From a bacterium (GTDB lineage Bacteria; Cyanobacteriota; Vampirovibrionia; Gastranaerophilales; Gastranaerophilaceae), in assembly GCA_014803505.1 (NCBI GenBank), contig JAAVBM010000060.1:1-64000 (forward strand): a DNA stretch of 64,000 nt, in the 5' to 3' direction. The notes beneath the pieces are model-generated. The model saw nothing but the letters and a program-made list of their open reading frames with translations. It searched no databases and was not told the origin of the DNA. The position numbers and the translations under genes are program-made. Below are positions 57,012 to 64,000 of this stretch, piece after piece. Each line of letters begins with the position of its first letter. Positions within the stretch are counted from its first letter, which is position 1.

Positions 57012-58673
57012 CTAAACTGAAGCTAAGGCTGTAGCTTCTTTAACAACAGCTTCAAGTGCTTCAAGAGCGTCAGCAGGAAGTTTATCGATACCCGCTTTTT
57101 CAGTTTCTCTAGATTTTACGAAGTTGATTCTATCATTCATACGAGCAACGAATTCGTTAGCGTATTCTTTGTTAGAGAATGAAGCGTCAAAACCTTCGAT
57201 ATCCATGATTTGAATATCTGAGAAGTTTTCCCATTTATGGAAGTTCGCAGTACCTTCAACGATAGCTTCGATGATACCTAAAGTGTGTTTAGGTTGTACT
57301 TTTGTACCCATAAATTCGCCAGTATTCAAGATATAGCAATCAACACCGTGAGCGATTAATTCTTTGAATCTTTCGTAATCCATTGATAGAGGGTAAACTC
57401 TGAATGGGTTAGCGTAAGGTTCAACAACTAAAGCATTAGGGTCAACGCCTGCAGCAAGTCTTTCAGCTGAAGAACGTTTAGTTGCTAATGTAGCACCCAT
57501 AGCTGATCCTAATGAAGCACCTGACAATTTCAATACAGGAGGAATTGTAGGGTCTTTCATTAACCAGAAAATAGCGTTGATAGGTTCGTTGATTCTATCA
57601 ACTCTGTTAGGTGACCATAATTTAGATTTAACAGCACGTCCGTTACCGTTTCTGATATCTTCAGTAACTGAAACAACTTTACCATCAGCTAAAGCGATAG
57701 CACCAGCGTTTTGTTGAGTTAAGATATATTTGTTATCTTCGCATCCGATTGGATAATCTGCTGTTTTATCGAAGTAAGCAGGTTCTAATGCGATAGTATA
57801 TTTGTCTTGCATATTGATAACGAATGCGTCATCGTGAAGAACTGTGATGTTGTATTTGTTATTGTGTTTTGCGTGAGTAATTGTAGATTTACCTGAACCA
57901 GATAGACCAAATACTGCAACTTGGAAAGATTTTCCACCTTCAAGGTTATAACGTTTCATACCACCGTGGCAAGAAGCGAAACCATTACGAGCAGCACAAC
58001 CCCAAGCAAGAGTCAATGTACCTTTTTTGTGCTCACCGAAGTATCTCATACCTAAGATACAAGCACAGTTGTGTTCAGGATCAAAGAATGTCAAACCATA
58101 TGGGAAGTCAGGGTGTGTCCAATCAGGATCTGAGAATACGAAGATATCTCCTTCCGGATATTCTTTTGATTCTGCGTACATTTCAGCGTAAGCTTCACTG
58201 ATGTATTGGAAGTTTAACATCCAAGAATACATAATATTTTCGAAACCTTCTGGAATCATCAAGTGAGCTTTAATCATGAAGTCGTTATCTAAACCAACAA
58301 CTGCTTCAGTTTTATACATTAATTTATCACGAGTACCGTAAATAGCTTCACGAATGATTGGTAATAAATATTTCATATCGCAGTTAGGTTCACCAACGAT
58401 TTTTCTAGCTGCAGCACAACGTCCTACAACAGTACCATCGTTGAATAGTAATTGGTTTGCACCTTGAGGTAAACCTAATTTTTCAGGTTTGTAAACTGGC
58501 ATGCCAGTTAATTCAATAGTACCTGATGATGATTTAGCTAACTTGTAAGCTTCTGATACAGACTTAACTTCTTCAACATTGTTGCCAAAGAAAGGAGCTG
58601 TAATAGTAGCACGTGCTGCTGACATCAATTTTTTTAATTCTTCTGAATTTGTAAAGAATTCTTTTGTTGTCAT
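57012..58673 (-). CDS. pckA: Phosphoenolpyruvate carboxykinase (ATP-type)
   Basis: VAVFGLSGSGKSTITHAKHN, VLHDDAFVIN, NPFRVYPLSMDYERFK, YILNTGEFMGTKV. Confidence 0.93.
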   Translation of the reverse strand: MTTKEFFTNSEELKKLMSAARATITAPFFGNNVEEVKSVSEAYKLAKSSSGTIELTGMPVYKPEKLGLPQGANQLLFNDGTVVGRCAAARKIVGEPNCDMKYLLPIIREAIYGTRDKLMYKTEAVVGLDNDFMIKAHLMIPEGFENIMYSWMLNFQYISEAYAEMYAESKEYPEGDIFVFSDPDWTHPDFPYGLTFFDPEHNCACILGMRYFGEHKKGTLTLAWGCAARNGFASCHGGMKRYNLEGGKSFQVAVFGLSGSGKSTITHAKHNNKYNITVLHDDAFVINMQDKYTIALEPAYFDKTADYPIGCEDNKYILTQQNAGAIALADGKVVSVTEDIRNGNGRAVKSKLWSPNRVDRINEPINAIFWLMKDPTIPPVLKLSGASLGSAMGATLATKRSSAERLAAGVDPNALVVEPYANPFRVYPLSMDYERFKELIAHGVDCYILNTGEFMGTKVQPKHTLGIIEAIVEGTANFHKWENFSDIQIMDIEGFDASFSNKEYANEFVARMNDRINFVKSRETEKAGIDKLPADALEALEAVVKEATALASV

Positions 58674-58945
58674 AATCTTTCTCCTTTTTTACCGAATTAT
58701 ATATCAAGTGTAACAAATACATTTAACCTATATATAGTCACTTTACTACAAATAAAAAAAGTAAACAAGGGGGTAAATTGGATACCAGCATTGTTATATT
58801 CTATAATTTTTTTAGTAAGTAGGATGGACAATAATATAGTTGTTAAATTTATCCAGGGCGGGTGGCTGAGTAGTTATAGCTTTAAGTTACCCTTTTTATA
58901 TGATGTAAAATGAACAAATTTATTATTTAATCGTTGTATAAATGT

Positions 58946-60415
58946 ATGAGGATTTATACGTTGAAATCAATAAAAAAAATTACGCTAATATTAATGATGG
59001 CAATAGCATTAACTTCATGTAAGGCTGTTGCTATTGATGATATTAAAGTTGAGCAAGGTTCTATATTAAGTCTTAATGACTGTATTTCTATTGCCTTAAA
59101 TAATAACCCTGCAATAAAAAATGCTCGTTATAATTATGGTATTTCAAAAACTAATGTTGGAGTTGCTCGTTCTGAATTTTTTCCAACAATTGGTGTTGGT
59201 ACGGGTTACAATTTGAGTGATACAAGCTCTAAAAAAGTTTCAGGCAGTTCAAATGCTTATTCGGTTGAAGCAACTTTGAATCAGTTAATCTGGAATTTTG
59301 GCAGAACTAATGCTCATATTAAAATGCAAAAATTTTATTTGATTGCTGATGAATATTTGTTTGATAATACTGTTAGAGAAACTACTTTCGCTGTTAAACA
59401 AAAATATTATGAAGTTCTTGCAGCAAGAGCTACTGTATTGATAAATAAAGCTTATGTTGAAATTAATGAACGAAATTATCAGAGAACAAAAGCTTATTAT
59501 GATGAAGGAATTAAGTCTAAAATAGATTTGGTAAATGCAGAAGTTACTTTAAGTGATTCGAAAATTTCTCTTATCAAATCCGAAAATGCTTATAAAAATT
59601 CTCTTGTTAATTTGAATAATGCAATGTATTTATCTAATGCTCCTACATATTCAATTGCAGGAACTGAAGGTTTTAATATTCAAGATAATGTAGCACCTGT
59701 TGATTTGGCTCATATTACAAAACCTTCAGAAGATGAAACAAGCCATTTACCGGTAAGTGTTAATGACGCAAAACTGGTTACGTCTGTAGAAAAATTAGAA
59801 GTTTTAACTGATTATAAAGTTTCAGAATTTCCATATACTTTTGAAGAATGTATGAATATGGCTTATAAAAATAGAGCGGATTTAAAGGCTTATAATTCAA
59901 CTTTGGATGCAGTTAAAGAAAATTTAGTTTACGTGAAACGTAATTATTACCCTTCAATTTCTGCAAATGCCGGTTATGGGTTCAGGGATACAAATAGCAC
60001 AAATTCGTTTAATGTTGGTTTGAATCTTTCCAGCTCGTTGAATATTATGAATCAAAAATATCGCGTTGATGCTGCCAAGTATCAAGTTGATATTGCAGAA
60101 AATTCGTTAAATCAGCTAAACCAAGATATATATTTTCAAGTTCAGAATGCGTACATAAATATGATTGAATTGGAAAAACAGATACCGCTTTTGGCTGTGA
60201 AAGTTCGTCAAACTCTTGAAAATTATGAACTGGCAGAAGGTAGATATTATGTAGGACTTGGTGATTATATACAATTGCAGGATGCTAAAGTTAATTATAA
60301 TAATGCGCAGTGTTCTTATATAGAAACAATTTACAAATATAATGTAGCAAGAGCTGATTTGGAAAGTGTAATTGCTTTTCCTCAGCAAGTTACGGTAACC
60401 TTAGAAGGAAAATAA
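58946..60415 (+). CDS. TolC-family outer membrane efflux protein (lipobox-containing)
   Basis: LNDCISIALNNNPAIKNARYNY..., two OEP repeats; LTSC lipobox in signal peptide. Confidence 0.92.
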   Translation: MRIYTLKSIKKITLILMMAIALTSCKAVAIDDIKVEQGSILSLNDCISIALNNNPAIKNARYNYGISKTNVGVARSEFFPTIGVGTGYNLSDTSSKKVSGSSNAYSVEATLNQLIWNFGRTNAHIKMQKFYLIADEYLFDNTVRETTFAVKQKYYEVLAARATVLINKAYVEINERNYQRTKAYYDEGIKSKIDLVNAEVTLSDSKISLIKSENAYKNSLVNLNNAMYLSNAPTYSIAGTEGFNIQDNVAPVDLAHITKPSEDETSHLPVSVNDAKLVTSVEKLEVLTDYKVSEFPYTFEECMNMAYKNRADLKAYNSTLDAVKENLVYVKRNYYPSISANAGYGFRDTNSTNSFNVGLNLSSSLNIMNQKYRVDAAKYQVDIAENSLNQLNQDIYFQVQNAYINMIELEKQIPLLAVKVRQTLENYELAEGRYYVGLGDYIQLQDAKVNYNNAQCSYIETIYKYNVARADLESVIAFPQQVTVTLEGK

Positions 60416-60416
60416 T

Positions 60417-61616
60417 ATGCAAAAAAATGATATAATAACAAAATTTGCAAAAAAAAGAGTGATTATTCCATTGGCAATAGCATTGGTTGCTGCCGGCATG
60501 TATGGATATTCTCTTAAATCAAATAAAGTTCAATATCAAACTCAAAAGCTTGAAAAATGTACTATTACTCAAGTTGTTGAGGCGTCAGGAACAATAAATC
60601 CTGTTAATATTGTTAGTGTCGGTTCAACAGTTTCAGGTTTGATGAAAGAGATATATGTTGATTTTAATTCTGAGGTTAAGAAAGGGCAGTTGTTGGCGCA
60701 GATTGACCCTGCAAACTTTCAAGCTTCGGTAGATCAAAATAGAGCTCAGATAAATAATGCAGAGGCAAATCTTGCTAAGTTGAATGCTCAAATGGTTATG
60801 GCTGAAAAAACTTATAACAGATATAAAAATCTTTATTCAAAGAATTTTATAGCAAAGAGTGAATTGGATCAGGCAGAAAGTGATTATCTTGCACAACGGG
60901 CTTCTGTTGGAGCTCAGAAGGCTTCGATTCAGCAGGCAAGAGCTACTTATAATACTGCCATGACAAATCTTAGTTATACAAGAATAATTGCGCCTGTAGA
61001 TGGAACAATTATTTCCAGAGATATTGATGTAGGACAGCCGGTTGCTGCGAGTTTTCAAGCTCCTGAACTTTTCAAAATTGCTCAGGATTTAACAAAAATG
61101 CAGATAGAAGTGAATGTTTCTGAAGCTGATATTGGCAAGGTTAAAGAAGGGCAAGAAGTTGAGTACACACTTGACGGTTATCCTGATAGTACATTCTATG
61201 GTACCGTAACTCAGGTAAGACTTGATTCTACAGTTACCTCTAATGTTGTAACTTATACTGTTATTGTTAGTGTAAGTAATGAAGATTTAAAACTAAAACC
61301 TGGTATGACAGCGAATGTTTCAATCATAACAAGTCGTAATAAAGATATTATGTGCGCACCGAGTGTTGCTTTAAAATATACACCGGAAGCCGGTGGGCAA
61401 AAATATAAGCAGCAAGGTATCTGGATTCTAGAAGACGGAAAACCTTCACGAATTGATATTAAACAAGGTGTAAGTGATGATGCTAATGTTCAGATAATTT
61501 CGCAAAAAGTAAAAATTGGTGATGAAGTAATTGTCGGTTCTATAGGTGGCAACAAAGGTTCAAAACAAAATATGCAAGGCGGACGTCGAGGCGGACCTCC
61601 TGGAATGTTTAGATAA
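60417..61616 (+). CDS. MacA/HlyD-type periplasmic adaptor
   Basis: VEASGTINPVNIVSVGSTVSGLMKEIYVDFNSEVKKGQLLAQIDP, YTRIIAPVDGTIISRDIDVGQPVAASFQAPELFKIA. Confidence 0.95.
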   Translation: MQKNDIITKFAKKRVIIPLAIALVAAGMYGYSLKSNKVQYQTQKLEKCTITQVVEASGTINPVNIVSVGSTVSGLMKEIYVDFNSEVKKGQLLAQIDPANFQASVDQNRAQINNAEANLAKLNAQMVMAEKTYNRYKNLYSKNFIAKSELDQAESDYLAQRASVGAQKASIQQARATYNTAMTNLSYTRIIAPVDGTIISRDIDVGQPVAASFQAPELFKIAQDLTKMQIEVNVSEADIGKVKEGQEVEYTLDGYPDSTFYGTVTQVRLDSTVTSNVVTYTVIVSVSNEDLKLKPGMTANVSIITSRNKDIMCAPSVALKYTPEAGGQKYKQQGIWILEDGKPSRIDIKQGVSDDANVQIISQKVKIGDEVIVGSIGGNKGSKQNMQGGRRGGPPGMFR

Positions 61617-61631
61617 TAACAGGATTGTATA

Positions 61632-62348
61632 ATGGATTTGATAGAAGTAAAGCATGCAATAAAAACTTATCAAACAGGCGAGGATTCATTTAATGCCTTA
61701 GATGATGTTTCATTGAATATTAAAAAGGGCGAATTTGTTGCTATTATGGGAACTTCAGGCTCAGGCAAATCAACATTTATGAATATGCTCGGAACTCTGG
61801 ATAAACCTAATTCAGGTTCATATTTTCTTGATGGAGAAGATATGTTGAATCTTGATAGTGACAGATTGGCAATGGTTCGTTGTCAAAAAATGGGGTTTGT
61901 ATTTCAGGGTTTTAACTTGATATCAAGAACTTCTGCATTAGATAATGTATCTCTTCCTATGATCTATAAAGGGATTCCAGAAGAAGAACGAATTGAGCGT
62001 GCTAAATGGGCTTTGAATATCGTCGGGTTAAAAAATCGCGAAGATCATATGCCAAATCAAATGTCCGGAGGACAGCAACAGCGTGTTGCAATTGCCAGAG
62101 CACTTGTTAATGATGCTCCGCTTATTTTAGCCGATGAACCTACAGGTAATCTTGATACAAAAACAAGTATCGAAGTTATGGAATTTTTTGTAAGACTTAA
62201 CGAAGAGATGGGAAAAACTATAGTACTTGTTACTCATGAACCCGATATTGCTGAATATACCAAGCGTATAGTAAAGTTTAAAGATGGAAACATTGTTCTT
62301 GATGAACCTAGAGATAAATGGCTTGCTCATCGCACCAGAACAACGTAA
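61632..62348 (+). CDS. ABC transporter ATP-binding protein (MacB/LolD type)
   Basis: [41 protein letters not shown]. Confidence 0.97.
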   Translation: MDLIEVKHAIKTYQTGEDSFNALDDVSLNIKKGEFVAIMGTSGSGKSTFMNMLGTLDKPNSGSYFLDGEDMLNLDSDRLAMVRCQKMGFVFQGFNLISRTSALDNVSLPMIYKGIPEEERIERAKWALNIVGLKNREDHMPNQMSGGQQQRVAIARALVNDAPLILADEPTGNLDTKTSIEVMEFFVRLNEEMGKTIVLVTHEPDIAEYTKRIVKFKDGNIVLDEPRDKWLAHRTRTT

Positions 62349-62350
62349 AA

Positions 62351-62419
62351 TCATTCCGATTAGATTCGGAATTTATTCCTATATAATTGATAGACCCTGA
62401 ATCCAGTTCGGGGTGGCAG
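62351..62419. repeat. Cloverleaf-forming intergenic repeat, copy B
   Basis: TCATTCCGATTAGATTCGGAATTTATTCCTATATAATTGATAGACCCTGAATCCAGTTCGGGGTGGCAG aligns with 26992-27066. Confidence 0.7.
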
Positions 62420-62439
62420 AGAATAAGAGGTAATATTCA

Positions 62440-63669
62440 ATGTTAGATTTTAAATCAATACTAAAAATGGCGACGGTATCGTTAAAGATAAATAAAATGA
62501 GATCAATGCTTACAAGTCTTGGTATCATTATAGGTGTAAGTGCTGTGATTATAATGCTTGCTGTAGGATCCGGTGCGAGTAAAAAAATTGCAAAAGATAT
62601 GGAATCTATGGGCAGTAATCTTTTGATGATACGTTCAGCTTCTGCAAAGTCCGGCGGTGTTCGTATGGGTTCAGGTACAAGACCAACCCTTACAATGAAG
62701 GATGCAGCTGCAATTGAAGCAAAATCAAGAGGAATTCTGGCAATAGCACCATATTCATCTGAAGGTAAACAAATTACTTATGGTAACCAAAACTGGTCAA
62801 CAACTGTTGGTGGAACAACAATGCCTTATTTTATGATTAGAAATTATGAAATAGAGTCAGGTAGAGGTTTTTTACCTGAAGATAATAAAAATAGTACAAA
62901 AGTTGCAATCCTTGGACAAACTGTTTCTACTGAACTGTTTGGAGATGTAGAGCCGATTGGTAAAACTATTCGTATTGGGAATGTTCCTTTTAAAGTTGTG
63001 GGATTGTTAAAGGCAAAAGGTTCCAGTGGAATGGGACAGGATCAGGATGATATGGTTTTTATTCCTATTACGACGGCGCAAAGGAAAGTTTTTGGTACAG
63101 ATTTCCCAGGAACTGTTAGTATGATTGCTGTGCAAGCCCAGAATGATGAAGTTATAAGCCTTGCGGAAGAGGATATAACTGAGATTTTAAAAGAACGTCA
63201 TCATATTGGTAAAAATCAAGAAAATGATTTTGAGATTCGTAATCTTGCTGAAATGCAAGAAACTATCAAGTCTGCAACAAAAACTATGTCTTTATTGTTA
63301 GGCGCGATTGCAGGTGTTTCCTTGATTGTTGGCGGTATCGGAATCATGAATATTATGCTTGTTTCTGTTACAGAACGTACAAAAGAAATTGGTATTCGTA
63401 TGGCTATCGGTGCTAAAGGATCAGATATTCGTTTTCAATTTTTAATTGAATCATTTTTGCTTTCTATGGCTGGGGGCTTGATAGGCGTATTTGTTGGTGT
63501 TGTCGGAGCTCTACTAATGCAAAAATTTGCAGGCATGAATATTGCCATAACTTTAGAATCTATATTATTGTCTATGGGATTCTCCGCTGCTATAGGGATA
63601 GGATTTGGATATTATCCTGCTTATAAGGCTTCATTACTTAATCCTATTGATGCTTTGCGTTATGAATAA
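62440..63669 (+). CDS. MacB-like ABC transporter permease (FtsX domain)
   Basis: KMRSMLTSLGIIIGVSAVIIMLAVGSGA, GGIGIMNIMLVSVTERTKEIGIRMAIGAKGSDIRFQFLIES, PAYKASLLNPIDALRYE. Confidence 0.97.
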   Translation: MLDFKSILKMATVSLKINKMRSMLTSLGIIIGVSAVIIMLAVGSGASKKIAKDMESMGSNLLMIRSASAKSGGVRMGSGTRPTLTMKDAAAIEAKSRGILAIAPYSSEGKQITYGNQNWSTTVGGTTMPYFMIRNYEIESGRGFLPEDNKNSTKVAILGQTVSTELFGDVEPIGKTIRIGNVPFKVVGLLKAKGSSGMGQDQDDMVFIPITTAQRKVFGTDFPGTVSMIAVQAQNDEVISLAEEDITEILKERHHIGKNQENDFEIRNLAEMQETIKSATKTMSLLLGAIAGVSLIVGGIGIMNIMLVSVTERTKEIGIRMAIGAKGSDIRFQFLIESFLLSMAGGLIGVFVGVVGALLMQKFAGMNIAITLESILLSMGFSAAIGIGFGYYPAYKASLLNPIDALRYE

Positions 63670-64000
63670 TTTTTGCCAAAAAGTTTTTCTAATTCTTTAA
63701 AGCCGCCTATTGATATTTCGCTATCTACATCATCAAAGTACGTGATGTTTTTGATATCGTTTTTGTTATAAGTTCCGTGTAGATGATAATGAGAATTTTC
63801 AGGAGCCCAAGCTGTTATTCGTCCGCTATTTATAAAACTGTTGTTCTCATTATTAAATTCTACTTTAAATTTTCCAACTTTTGGAATTTTGCTGTAATAC
63901 GGATTAGTAGTTATATCCGTGAATTCTCCGTTGTAACTTGTACGATTACTTTTAACTGATTGCCCTTTTAGTAATTTTGCAAGTTCATTGCTATCTATTA
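63660..64000 (-). CDS. Hypothetical protein, C-terminal part (5' end outside window)
   Basis: Open minus-strand frame ...DSNELAKLLKGQSVKSNRTSYNGEFTDITTNPYYSKIPKVGKFKVEF...SEISIGGFKELEKLFGKNYS*; absent from ORF track. Confidence 0.65.
   Translation of the reverse strand, partial: IDSNELAKLLKGQSVKSNRTSYNGEFTDITTNPYYSKIPKVGKFKVEFNNENNSFINSGRITAWAPENSHYHLHGTYNKNDIKNITYFDDVDSEISIGGFKELEKLFGKNYS

Overview
Low-GC bacterial chromosome segment; gene content and protein style suggest a Gastranaerophilales/Melainabacteria-like, non-photosynthetic relative of Cyanobacteria (inference, no search run). Most of it is housekeeping: fabZ end, dxr, aroE, topA, dprA, lptC/lptA, dapA, secD/secF, pcrA, radA, tRNA-Thr(CGU), pgk, spmA/spmB, fusA, tcdA, secG, minCDE, gpsA, murQ, ribH, pckA, and a TolC/MacA/MacB-type export locus. 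The standout is a compact, all-plus-strand ~10.2 kb cassette (about 6.0-16.28 kb). It encodes podovirus-type capsid, portal, terminase, tail-hub and lysis proteins, but no integrase, replication, repressor, tape-measure or receptor-binding genes are recognisable. It abuts the aroE stop codon with 0 bp between them and is preceded by a promoter-like region and a predicted cloverleaf RNA leader. It is a candidate domesticated capsid/packaging system (GTA-like or other phage-derived particle). Other points of note: a degenerate PilB/GspE-like ATPase beside a lone receiver, aroE with a long disordered N-terminal extension, lineage-type proteins sharing an N-terminal N-x-[NS]-F-T-G tag, a CheR-like methyltransferase, a MinE with an acidic repeat tail, and a two-copy cloverleaf intergenic repeat with compensatory changes. 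All calls were made by eye from the sequence and translations.
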